A stretch of DNA of 64,000 nt from Madurella fahalii (taxonomy: Eukaryota; Ascomycota; Sordariomycetes; Sordariales): NCBI GenBank assembly GCA_029876055.1, contig CM056874.1, forward strand, positions 2,728,001 through 2,792,000, given 5' to 3'. Under the pieces are notes generated by a model. That model saw only the letters and a list, made by a program, of their open reading frames with translations, was not told the origin of the DNA and searched no databases. Of this stretch, positions 21,180 through 33,300 are shown piece after piece. Within the stretch, counting starts at the first letter, position 1. Every line of letters starts with the position of its first letter. Both the position numbers and the translations under genes were made by a program.

Positions 21180-24100
21180 GTTTCGGGTTGAGGACTTTTA
21201 TATATGGGGTTGGGGATGGGGATGAAAAGCAAACTTAATTTTCTGTGTTGTGTGTGTTATGTGTAAAGAGTCACGGGAGATGGGGCAGAAGGCGGCGTTT
21301 CGGTTGTTGTGTACATAGAAATGCACGGGTGGAAGGCGCAAGGGAAGTTTGAGATATCTGAGGTAACTAAGAAAGTACCTTGACCGAGGCACCTAAATTT
21401 CCTGATCACGCAGTTTTCGGTGCAGACACAGTGTATTTGTGAATACAATTCCATTTGTTTCAAAACTCGGAAAATCAAGTAATTCTTACCCTATGGTTTC
21501 CAAAGCTGAACCAAATTAACGCGAGGGACATTTGGTGCCTTACTTTCCAAGGTAGATCCGTCCCTTTTCCGAGGGCCTCACCGCCCCATTAAGGGTTTGG
21601 TGTGTGTCACATGCATGCAGCCTCAAGAGAGGGAAAAAAAAGATTAAAAGAAAAAGAAAAGAGAAAGAGAGGGGGATAAAAGAAAAAGAAAAAGAAAAAA
21701 AAAGAGAGAAAGAGAGAGAAAGAGGCTAAGCGGTACGGTTAGTGAACCCGCTTAGTAGGGCAGGGTCTGATCCGAGGAGACGGAAGCGGCCCACAGGACT
21801 AAATTCCAGTCTCTCGTCCCGGGACGCCGGCACCCAGGGGGCTGCGATGGCGGTGTGGAGTGTAGTTAATCGTGAGTGTATCTGCTGTCGCGACTAGAAG
21901 AGAAGGATCCTCTCCCGCACCCGTGAATGCTGACCCCCAGACTTTTTTTTTTTTTTTTTTTTTGGTGCGGGAAGCGACAAACGAGACGGGTTAGATTGGA
22001 ATGTGAAATGTGATAGGTGTGGCAGACCATGCGAGGGGAATCTAGTTTGTAATGTACGGATCTCGATACGGCAGTGAGGTCGTTGGTTACACAGCGCTTT
22101 TGGCTGGCCCCGGGCCGCAACCTCATGGACGACGACGCGCCAAGCATGCAGACCTGAACAGCGTGACGCAGAAACAACAACCAAAGTCTTAGGTAATGGG
22201 GAAATAATATGACCGGATTGCCGGGAGACAAAGACGAAAAGGCAAATTCCGACATTCGACGGGTTTCACCGCTGTTTCCTTGGCCGCGCAGCTGATAACG
22301 TTAGCGGAGATAGTGATTTCCGAGGCAGAGCTGGGGGCAGGCAACAGCGCCCTCTGACCCACAGATTCGATGGCGTCACGGCCAAGTTGCCTGCCCCGGC
22401 GATGATGCTCCGTGAATTCTATTTTAACAGTTCGAGTGCGCCATGGCGTAGCTGGTGCAACGTCGCCGGATGACATGGGTTGTAGTAATAGGGTCGAGTG
22501 GCTTTCGACCTTGGCAACCGCTCAGCTGTGAGGTGCCACTTTGCGCTTTCTTGCAACCTCTCCTTCCGGCCAAATAACATCAAATATTTGCTGCTTATAG
22601 GATATTCATGCAACAACACCTCGGTGCATCGAGACAGCGTGTTACTAGCCAGTCCAAAACACATTCATCGGCGACACTGACGCAAGAGATCCCGGCGGAG
22701 TTGTCCGGTTCCGGTTGTAGGCCAAGCCTTGCACTGATGAACGAGTGATAGTGATGTTGCAAGAGGTCACACGACAAAGAGTCGGACCAGAAGACCAGCG
22801 GCTAAGACGGTCAGACCCCGTCACCGAATGGACGGTTAAGTAAGCATCAGCTGGGCTGGGCCGTTCCCCTGGTTGGCGGAAAAGCGAAGGTTGGACGAGG
22901 CAGCTCGGATCGTCTCTTGACCAGATGTGTCGTGCGGGACTGCAGACAGCGGTGAATCAAACGTGCATGCTTGGTAGTTCGAATTCGCCTTCGCGTTTCC
23001 ATTTGACGTTCGAGAACATCCCTCACCGACGCAAAGTGATTGGTTTGTCTTTTCCGGGGCTCTGTTGCCGTCTGGGGCAACCCTGTACGGGGGGGGAGGG
23101 GGCCGCGATCTCGTGGTAGCCTCTCCAGGAGATCGAGTGGGGCGACTTGCCTTGTCTGACCTGGGACCAGCTGGTCACGCCCTGTTGAGATCCAAAGCAC
23201 CTGTAATTTAACCGAGCCACTCAATAAATCCGTTGAACCGATAAATTTGCGTCCAAGAAACCCTGTGGAACTGTTGCTGTCAAAGCGTCGAGCAGAGGTA
23301 CAGAACCGACGTGTGGTTACGGTGTAGCCGCCAGGTCATCACGGGTAGTTAGCTCCCCGTGACGGGGCGTGCTGGGCATTGACAGACCGGACCGCTGATG
23401 AGGCCTTTCCGCCCCCGGCTGGCTGAGCATCTTCACGGCATCTCCGGCCAGTAGCGGCGCACTATTTCTCTTGTTATGGTGAAGGAGTGCTCGGCGAGGG
23501 CTGGCTGGCTGGGGACAGCGCCGACGGGCCCCGTTGCACTCCCCAAATATCATTGCGAGTGCCGGACGTGGGGGCCGCGTCTCCCGCCCGGATTGCGGTT
23601 CGATTGGCAATAAGAGGAGGATTAGGACCCAGGCCCGGCCCCATGCGTAACGTCGGCGTCCCTCAGCTGGGATCGTAACGAGGCGATTTGCCTGCGGAAT
23701 CCCGAGAGCTGAGTTGCACAGCCGGAGGCGAATGGGGAAGCGCATAACGTGGGTAGCACGGAGTACGGGCAGTCGATGGGCTCTGGGGAAGGCTTGGCTT
23801 TGGCGATGCCTGGGACCCACGTGTCTCGATCCTTGTCAGCTGTGCGGAACTCAGCAGGTCCCGTGGAAAGGTCGGCCGCGAGGCGCGCCGATCCTATCAG
23901 GGCGTCTCGGGTGTGGTTTGCGAGAACCAGAATCCCTAGCCCTGCGGTCCGTGGGAATGGAACTGCAATGGGAAGGAGGATAGCCACGCGGCGGCTGGTT
24001 CCGACCGCGAACTGCGCCCTTCTTTGTTTCGAGCCCGGCGGGCAACAGCAGGGCCGAGTGCGCCGGCATAGACCTGCCTAATTCCGCAGGCAGCGGCGTC

Positions 24101-25580
24101 ATATTTCCATTCCTTTCCATACGTGATACATGATCCCGCCCGCGCAAGGTAGAATGGCATTGTCCGGACGATGGCAATATCAACATGGTCATGGACCGAG
24201 ACGCCACTAAGACGGGACCGACTCCCTTGGCATCTGAGACATCCCCACACGCAGCCCTGAGGGGTTGGCAGATGCCCCTAGCTCCCCCAGCCATGTCAGG
24301 GCCCCTACCTGGTTAGGTCTCGTCAGGCGGCTGGCTGCGTGAATTGAGAGTGGAGAACAGGCCCCCCCGGTACCTGCCCTGGGTGTGCACAAACTGTGAG
24401 ATGCCTCGGTGTGCTGGAAACGGAAAGGAAGGTACTGTACGTAGCACGTTGGAATGACCCTGCGCTTCTCCCCTTCAATTCTCACAATCGCGGCATCCTA
24501 CGAACCCAGGCCACCGGTCGCCGCTCGTCCACTCGTCCGCTCCTTTCTTCCGTCTCAGCATCGCTCTTTTCCCCCGGCCAGACGAGGCTCTGAATGTCTC
24601 CGGAAGGGCTTGGCCGTCGCCTCACCCTTGTTGTATGCTATGCTATGCTCCACGACTGCATCTATTAGCACAGAGCTCGACGTCAAGGGTGTCTTTCATG
24701 GGTTCGATTTAGTCGCCGGTCTGACTCGCGTTGCGCACTGTCGATACCCCCGTTCTGCGATCCGTCTCTTCCTTGTAATTCCAGGCCCCGGGGCCCCAGG
24801 CTTGATCCGAGTCTCCCAGTGGGCGTAGGAGAGCCAACGGGGGAACGCGGTTATCCGGACCCTCTCTAGACGTGCGGTACGTGATGTTCATGTGTCACCT
24901 TTGCAATCGGCAAGAAGCTATCACGGTGGCGGGAGCTTTGCCCTTTTCGCCTAGCCATCTGGCCTCCGCTGTCCACGGCCCAATCTTGAGTCAAGTGCCA
25001 GCCCCAACGGAGAGGGTTTGACGCCGTACACATACCCCCTTCCCCCCCCCCCCCCCCGAACCGCAAGCCTCAAGCTATCGCGGCCGAGACGGGCTGCTCC
25101 AGTGACGTGGTCAAGTTCTGCCCGCCGTTCCCTAGCTCCCTGCTCACTCTCACCGCCCAACTCTCCCTTGCTCACCAGGCTGGGGTTGGTAACCGGCCCA
25201 CACACCGAGATTCTCTGTGGGCGCTACTCCTGCGAGCTCGCCCTAGCTACTCCCTTACCGCACTACGATACCCATTTCCCATATCCCCTCGAGAAAGGCT
25301 ACCCCGGCGCGCAACCGACCCCCTGTGTTCCCGGCCCGACCAGTTCTCTCACCTTCGGCGAAACCCCATTCTACCCCTGCCAGCTCTTCACTCACACGTT
25401 CAAGCTGCTTCCGAGGATTCTCGACGCGCATCTGGCTTGTTCTCATGCGTTCCTGTAGTAGTAGGGTTTGAAGACGATTACACCGAACAGTTTGCGAGCC
25501 CTGCGCAAGCATGTGAGTGTATGTCTTCGAGGTGCCCGCATCCCTCTACTACGCACGATCGACACTAGCGCGTCACCGGT
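21180..25580. other. Large intergenic region, probable long leader of the DUF1752 gene
   Basis: About 4.4 kb with no gene I can support. It contains a GA-rich tract near 21630-21725, a run of 21 T at 21943-21963 and a run of 16 C at 25042-25057. The part from about 24400 to 25580 is pyrimidine-rich on the plus strand, as in long 5' leaders of fungal regulatory genes. Open frames here have no domain. Confidence 0.45.
21630..21725. repeat. GA-rich low-complexity tract
   Basis: About 95 nt of almost pure purine on the plus strand (mixed AAAAG, GAGAAA and AAAGAG units). No regular period. Confidence 0.65.
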
Positions 25581-27324
25581 ATGATGGCGGTAGCCACGGT
25601 GATGCCCAAAGGCTTCTTTGGGAACACGCAGGAAATCTACGCCGAGGTGGCGAGCTATTCCGTGGTCCCACCCGAGAAGATACGACAATATTGGAACGGT
25701 ATTTGGAACTCTTCCCCAGCAGAACCGGCATGGCCAAACACCTAGGCTAACATCACCCTTCTAGTTTATACAACCACTTTCCGAAGGCTCGTCGATCCTA
25801 GCGCGTTCCGCCTGGAGAATTTCTGGTGGCATGTATGGGGGAGCGATAAACGAAACTTGAGCGGGCCCGCTCTCGCGAAACTTTTTGAGGAATTTTCCAA
25901 TGGCCCAACCATTGTGCCCTTCACGCTGCCTTCGCATCGTCATGAGCGTCCGCCGGTATGAATTGCTCTGTGCGGCAGGATTCCCCGGTTTCTGACAAGT
26001 CCCAGATGCCGAACACGGTTCGACGCGATATCAATGGAACCAGTCCCCAGCAAGTTCGGCCGCCAGACTCTAGCCCCGGCCAGGAATCCGCCTCTTCGGA
26101 GAGTAAAAAAGCGCCCACCCCTTCGTCTTCCCGGCCGCCGCCGCCCCACCCGATTTTGAAGAAGTCGAGAGGCCCTTCCGCATCGGGACCGCGGCCCACC
26201 GCACGGTTTGCATCGCCGCCGTGTCGTGATGATGAAGGTAGTGATAGTAGCGAGGCCCGGTCGACTTCGGCAGTCGTGACTCCATCTGACATGCCGCCTC
26301 CGCCGCTACCATCACCGGCGAAGCAAAAGCAAACCGTCGCTCCCGCTGCTGCAGTGTCTACTGCCGAGATGCCACCCCCGCCACTTCCCTCGGCGAAAAC
26401 CAAAAAGGCTCCCCCCCGGTATCAGTCGTAACCGGTGCGGAAATGCGGCCGCCTCCACTAACTTCACCATTGAGGGAGAAAGCGAATTCCAGCAGCAGGA
26501 GAGTTGTGGCTGCCACAGCAGCATCGAGGAGGAGACCAGTCGTGATGCGCAGGCAAAGTTCACAGTCTTCTACGGGATCTGACACCGGTCCGCGAGTGGC
26601 TGGTTTCGTCAATGCTTCAACGAAGCAACCGGGCGGCGGCAACAAGCGGCAGACACCAACCACCGCACAGCTTCTCGGGCATGGGTCCCTGTCACCGCAA
26701 ACTAATGACCCTGGAGCGAATGCCAAAGCTGCGGGGAAACGGCCTGCGAAGGCAGCGGCGAGCAAACGATCAAGCCCTCGCACCGTTCCCGTGGAGAGAG
26801 TAAACCAGTCGGACGAGGTGGCGGGGGTGCGAAAACCACAGACCACCAGCCCGCAACAAACATCTACGGCGGATGCGAGAGACGGCTTTGCCTCGCAGGA
26901 GGCAACCCAAAGCCGTAACGAAGCCGTCCGACAGCCTGCCGCGATTCCTCCGCCGGTTGCAGGATTCGTGGCCGACGCTCCAATGGTGCGCTCTCGCTCC
27001 AACAATGAGAATCCTTATCGGCTGCGTGAGCCTGGCGTAGCCCTCCTCCCGTCGCAAGCCACCAGCAGCGTCGCCATGTTCACTACCACAGCACGTGGTC
27101 AGTTCGACTCGGAGACGGTCAAGCCGGAGCCAGCAGTCCCGGAAGCCAGAGATATCCCGGATAGGGTCAAATTCGCCTCGCAACCGTCGTCCTCAGTATT
27201 GCTCGACTTACAGTTCAAGCCGACGCCCCCCAATCCGTCGCCACCGATCCCTTTCGGGCGGTCGAGGAGTGAGCTCACTCTACTGCTCGAACGCGAAAAG
27301 GCTCGCAAGGGTGATGGGTCTTAG
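25581..27324 (+). CDS. areA GATA-like (DUF1752) domain protein, possibly frameshifted
   Basis: Fungal protein with the N-terminal DUF1752 region also seen at the front of AreA-type nitrogen regulators; I see no GATA zinc finger, so its role is open. Exon 1 25581-25698 encodes MPKGFFGNTQEIYAEVASY. After a 66-nt intron, exon 2 25765-25955 carries the core TTFRRLVDPSAFRLENFWWH and WGSDKRNLSGPALAKLFEEF. After a 50-nt intron, exon 3 starts at 26006 and holds PHPILKKSRGPSASGPRPTA and Pro-rich repeats. At about 26411-26418 the frame moves by one at a C7 run. Either a further intron (26419-26492, branch CTAAC, acceptor CAG) or a frameshift restores coding to 27324; the intron model gives 517 aa. The end, GRSRSELTLLLEREKARKG, looks like a conserved C-terminal helix. 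Confidence 0.75.
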
Positions 27325-30300
27325 ATAAATCAACTTTTATGATTGGCCACCCAGGTCGAGCCTTGAATTGGTTTTGAACGGCACATGGCTGACGACGTGC
27401 CTACCGGTCAATCGAGTGGTAATTAGGTACGGGCGAGAGACAGCATGGCTACGGATGGCGGATGGCGGGGAAGCCACCCATGACCTCATGCTGGATGGTG
27501 CGGGACCAGAAGGTAGGACGACTTGCGGCACCTACTCTGCAGTTCGCCGTTCTGGGGTTTTAACCGTGGTTGCGGAGGGGAAAAAAAAAAAAAAAAAAAA
27601 CTCCATCTTCCTCATTACGTGCATAGCGGTCGGCGTTGAGCGAACAAATACACGATACCGGGGTCTTACATCTTTCATCTCCATGATATACCTTAGTCAT
27701 ATAGCTACGAACAGGTTCCGGAAATCTGCCGGCGCCCATAATGATTTAGGAAGTTATCGGCTCATTAGCCTAGAGATCACTTGGCGAAGTTGTCTGAGAG
27801 CTAGATTGAATGTCTCACCGTCGTTAGCCCAGTCACACGTCCACCTTCTACAGAGATCAAAAAGGGAGATCGAAAAGGGAGCCGGACATGAACCACCTTT
27901 TCACCAGGCCGAGGGGTTGTCATCCCAATTAGTAAACCGACAACGGGCTCGCTGTGGGTTGATATTGCACGTGGCGCGCTACGAGGCGCTTCTCGTCTTT
28001 CATCCCGGGTTTGAAAAGGCTGGAGGGGTGCACCCCCACGTCCTAACCCCTGCCTTTCACACACGGCGGAATCTCCGAATTGGCATGGAGGGAGGTCAGC
28101 AGGTAAATTATCAAGCACACCCTGGCGTTACTCTGCGTTTGAGGCACCCCGCGGCCCGAGGAGGAACGGGAGGACGACTTGAGCCGAGGTCGTGGGTTGG
28201 TGTGAATGTGAGAAAGGTGGGCTGGATGGATAGGGGAACGGCACTTTACTGAAATGGGGAATCACAAGAGTTACTTATTAGTCGAGCCAGCGTGCGTGGT
28301 TTTGGCTGTGCTTTTGCCACCACGGCTCTCCCGTGGTACGTAATGTGCCTTGATTATTGACAGAAACTATCACACAGACGTTGATCACGGCAAAAGACTC
28401 GGTGTTGAACTGTTGATGATCTCAATGGCTGGCGTCTTTGTTTTATTTCCGGGGAGTCTCTCTTTTCCGCCGCTTCAGGAAACCTCCGCATCCCCCCCCC
28501 CCCCCTCTTCCCACAAACCCCCCAAAATACCTGGTGAATCCGTTTGTTCTACGGAAATCCGCCCCCTTTGCCCAATCGCTCTCCGTGAATAGGAACCCTG
28601 TGTGAGCTATGTCGGCTTTGTTGAAGATCACCTGGAGTCGTCATCACGGGGATTCCTGAGGCTGTACTTGCCTGCTCTTTAGACCCCGGGACAGTCTGAT
28701 GCGGACTTCCACCTCAGACAACCTCCTTCTCATTCTGCTCGATCGAAATCAACATCCTGGATCCCTACGATGCCGTAGACGGCTTTCCTGCGGAACCCTT
28801 CACCGAGGCAAACAACATGTGACAAGTGTGTAGTGATCTCGGGATGAAGGTGTACTGTGGAGGGACAACAAACTATTGACAAAGTGGTGAAGATGTGCTT
28901 GGCGCACGGGCTGGATCGACTGCCGCGGTGGTGTTCTCTCTGGTATCGGCAGCCCCTCTGCCGTTTAAGCCGTGCCGTCTGAGCGTCTGTTTCCGGTCAG
29001 GCCAGACCGGGTCAGGCTAGGCACGCGGACTCCTGTAGGGGGAATGTGGTGGATTCTTGTACGGGGAAGATGGTGGTCTCTTGTCGGGAGAAGGCGGCGG
29101 ACTCTTGTAGGGGGAACGTGGCGGTCTCCACATGTATGGGGTGTATGGCGGATTGCTGGGCCTGGGCTGTGTTGGACAACATGCTCTGAGGAGCAAAGAC
29201 AGGCCAGCACGCGGCGGCATCCCGAGAGGGTTCACGACCCCTGAGTCGTGGTGGAAGGTCTGCCAGAGGGGACGTGTTGTGGTGAAGCTTGCCCCCGGGC
29301 TCTGTTACGCCGTCCTTGGAGCCGCGACGAAATAGCGTGAGATGCAGCAGAGTGGGCTTTGTCAAAGAAATGTGAAGATGGTTTGCGAGGATGATATATA
29401 TACGATCGTCGTCGTTGCGGGGGGACGAGCGGGTAGAAGGGGTTCCTGGGGGGTTGAGAAGGCGGATTCCCTGAGGTCGAGGTGTATGTGAGCAACGGGT
29501 AGCTCAGGTGGTAGACCACTATGCACATCAGTATAAGCCGCCGTTAGATGCTCGGGGGCGGGTTGCAGACTTACGCCCCTGAGGTGCCATAAAGCGCGGG
29601 ACCGATGCGGTCGGCGAGTTAGAGGAACAAGTGTGAGATAGATATATATATATATATCAGAAAACCGCCGACTGGTAAGGTTTTTGACTTTGGCGACTGA
29701 TGACAGGTTTATACAGGAGCTGGCGGTGCAATAGGGGCCCGTCACCACCAGTTCTGCGCAAGAGTTGACGATATCTATACGATGAGATGAGAGAGTGTGG
29801 AGTGAAGTAGATCACCTCGTGTTCGATTTAGTACTTATGGGCATCCATCTAAGAATGAATGACCGCGACATTTGCCAATTACACTTGTGTTTGTCAACCA
29901 TCTCGAAAAACGGAAACACCTGCATGAAGTAAAGCGAGGCGTAGAGTTTTACAAACCGGCTTCCGTCGAGTTTGCCATTTTGGAACGAACGTCCCCACCC
30001 ATCTATTGCGTGTGTCCCGCACCCTACAACTCAACACACAATCTCCCTGAGTGAGGTGTACAGCCAGTCTCTCCCCAAAAGATAACAAATGAAATCCAGA
30101 TCTTTTGTGCTCCCTTCGCTACATGGGTATATATACGCCCGCTGAACTGAACGAGTCTTTTGCCCGAGTCTCCAGGCCTGTTGTTTGAATTGATTCCATA
30201 TGCCGGTTGTGCGGCATGTAATCCTCCATATTAGACACCAGTAACACCTTGCTTGCTTGCTTGTTGATTGCTTTGCTTCCGATATCCCTCCAAACCGCAG

Positions 30301-30354
30301 CAATATCACACACTCCCAACACAAACTCCTCCCATTACTGCCGGAACAAACTCC
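27325..30354. other. Intergenic, low-complexity elements, no secure gene
   Basis: About 3 kb between two convergent genes. It holds a run of 20 A at 27581-27600, a 24-nt tandem repeat near 29028-29150, and a TA repeat near 29641-29658. Minus-strand frames through the 24-nt repeat encode proline-rich octapeptides (see repeat entry), but I cannot build a convincing gene. Confidence 0.4.
29028..29150. repeat. 24-nt minisatellite, about 4-5 copies
   Basis: Imperfect tandem units of the form GGNGGWCTCTTGTNGGGGAA plus 4 nt on the plus strand. Units have 24 nt, so all frames stay periodic; on the minus strand one frame reads octapeptides of the type PPxSPYKx and another xxxFPLQE. Could be part of a small proline-rich coding gene or a non-coding minisatellite; not resolvable here. 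Confidence 0.6.
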
Positions 30355-33300
30355 TTACTCATCCAGCCGGAACATCCTCCTCAAGGCCCCAAACCGCTTC
30401 CTCCTCATCGACGAGCCCCCCGCCACGCTGGCCCCTTCCACATTGGACGGTCCCATGGACAGGGCACTCTCCTGCTGCTGCAGGGGCAGTCCATTTCCGC
30501 CGCTAAGCGTCCTAGTCCCCAGACTCCCGGAGCCAGCAGAGCGTTTGAGCTTACCGCCACCGCCGCCATTACCGACGGCAAAACCATCATCCCTCCGTTC
30601 CGCATCATCATACCTCCCAACTGACTCAGCAGGGTTCGCATCGGGCGTTGTTCGCGACGGCCCAGAAACCGAAGCCCTCTTCTGCAGCTTCGGACTCCTG
30701 GGCACAGGCGACGATAAACTCTCCCCTTCCGCCTCAGTGTCTCCCTCCCTTTCCCCCTCAGCGTTAGCCCCCACCCTCCTGATCCCCTTCAGCTCTCCCA
30801 CGCTCCTCTCAAGCCTAGTATCCCGCCTTGCCGCGCTCTCGCTCACTTCGCCCCGACCAATCTTGCCGCCCCCGCCACCATCACTTTTGCTCGTCCTGCG
30901 GCGCAAAACAGACATGAGACTGTTCCGTCTCGAGTGCCTGCTCTTGGGGTTGTCGTGGGCGGTGACAAGGCTAGGGAAGCTGCCGGGGCCCGAGGCGGAA
31001 GACATGGCCGCGGTCCCAAGCGCGGGCGCAGTCCGCGAGGCCGGGAGGAGCTGACCTCTCCCCGAACGGCCGGAGCGGGAGCGACGGATGTTGCTAGTCG
31101 TGTTGGCGTTGGTGTCCATGGCAGGGGTAGGTTGTGGCTGGGCCTGCGGTTGAGCGGTGGTGGTGTTTGCGGTGGCGGGTTTGGGGTCTGGGTTCGTCTC
31201 CTCCGACTCTTCCATCTCCTCTGGCAGGGCCGTGCTCGCAAGGGAAGTCTGCTTCCTTAGGCTGTGTCCAGTCGAAAATAATTTCGGAAGCGGGGCTGAC
31301 ATGGGCATCGGTAGTACGGGCGCATCGTCGTCGCTCGAGTCTTCAAAGCGGCTGCGGAAGCCGGACGACGCTATTCCACCGCCCTCCTCGTCGCTCGAGT
31401 CGGCGAACCGGCTTGAAAAGCGGGATCCCGCCGAAGACCTGGCCTTTGTGCCACTGCCGCTGCTCTTTTTCCCGCCGTACGGGAGGCCGAAGCTGGGCAT
31501 GCGTATGCCAGTGGAGCGGGTCTTCTCGGTTGGAGAGTCGCGTAGGGTCCTCCGCATCTGGGTTGCAGGCGTGGTGGCTGCCGTGGCACCTGCGTCTCGC
31601 TTGGACGAGCCGGTTGGGGACAAGGCGCGCAGCGAGAACCGCTTGGAAGGTGCCTGCGAGACGTTGGGAGACGTGGGTCTCAGGGATTGCCGGAATCCGG
31701 AACCCTCCAATTTGCTTCCCGGCCTAGAACGCTTGAAGCTGCTCTCACTACCAGTAGAACCCTGTCTCACGAGTTCTACCTGACCCGTCGCTGATCGGCG
31801 ATGTCCTCCTTTCGACGGAGCAGCGGTAGCCGGCGGAGATGACATGGGACGCTGAGATTCGGAGCCATCGGCACTGGAACCACTCGCTCGCATTGACTTG
31901 CGCAGTCGGGCCCCATTGACGGCAGGGGCAGGGACGGATGCTTGATGTTGAACCTCACGCATCGTCTTCCGCATCGGTGGGATAACCAAGTCGTCCTCGT
32001 TCCACCACGCACCGGGCTTGATCATGTAGTTGCGCTCGGGGTTAGATGCCTTCTCCTGCTGTGCCATCATTTGCTGCGCCATGTGGACGGTCAGCGCCTT
32101 CCGCTCGGAATTCCTGCGCTCCACGGACTTCTTTTTCTTGGGTTTCGCCTCAGTTTTCACCTCTTCCAGATCCGCCTCTATGCCTGCGTCTTCTCTTGCC
32201 TCCTTCTCTAGCTGTGCGCGTTTCTCCGCCGTGAGGCTTCTCCAGTAAGCCTTTGCTCTCTCCCATTCATCCAGCGGGATCTCTGATGATGGTACTTCAA
32301 CCGCGGTGGTAGCAGACGAGATGTCGGTTTGGAGGTGGGGAGGTCGCTCGCGAAGCTGAGGGATAGAAGGCTCAGATACTTGACGAGGGACGGCCACTGC
32401 TCGAGGACTACTTCGCATTGGGCTCTCCACCACGGCATCGAGAGACTGAAAACCACCGCCCTCAACATCTGAAAGATCTTCGTAGGCGTCGCTATAGATG
32501 CTGCTTTCAGCGTCGCTTGTGCTTTCGGCGGCTGGGCCATGAGACACCTGGGCCGCCGCGGACGTCGATTGTCCCGTCTTTGCTATGTCAACAGTCGGTG
32601 GAACCACCATTGCGACTGGGGTTAGCTTCTTAGCGGCCGATGCCGCAGATTGGTCCGACTCATCTTCTGGAAATCCTCCAGGAATCTCGACTAAATACTG
32701 CCTGAGCGATTTGTTCTCCATCACAGCAGGCGGGTGCTGTGAGACTGGAGTGGAAGAGATCTGTGGAGGTAGCACTCCGTCCTCCTTGATGACCCGGCTC
32801 AGACGTTCGGTATCAGCGTTTGTCGCTGTGCCGTTAGCAGCTGCGCCGTTAGCAGCTGCTTCAGGCCGCGGAGTTTGCGACTCGGCAACCTCTACCGGCA
32901 GTGGGGCTGCAGCTGGGGGGATGGGTGCTTCTGACGGCTCAAACACTGAACTGATAAGCGAGCTGGTGCTGGAACTATCGCTCTCATAGCCGGTGCCTTC
33001 CACGCTCGTAACCACTGGAGGCAGCGGCTCCCTAAGCCTCGACGTATTTGCCGCATGCTTGGATCCATCTTCATGCTCCTTTGCCAGAGCAGTTCCGATT
33101 GCATGATCATTGCTCGGGCCTAATGGTGGGCTAGGGAGCAATGGCGAAGTGTACTTTATCTCCCCCCTAGGCCGAACAAGCGGGCGTTCATCCTGATCTG
33201 GGCAGGTATCCCGCGGCTTCCTATCCCTCACACTACCAAAACTAGGCAGAGCTGGCCGTGGCCTCATAACTTCGTCGTCTTCGAGCGATGCCAGGTCTTT

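Noticed and set aside
27368..28252. 294-residue plus-strand ORF after the DUF1752 gene
   Set aside because: Runs through a 20-A tract read as a Lys run and shows no domain.
29490..29560. A-box-like string TAGCTCAGGTGGTAGACCAC
   Set aside because: No B box at the right distance and no cloverleaf; taken as chance.
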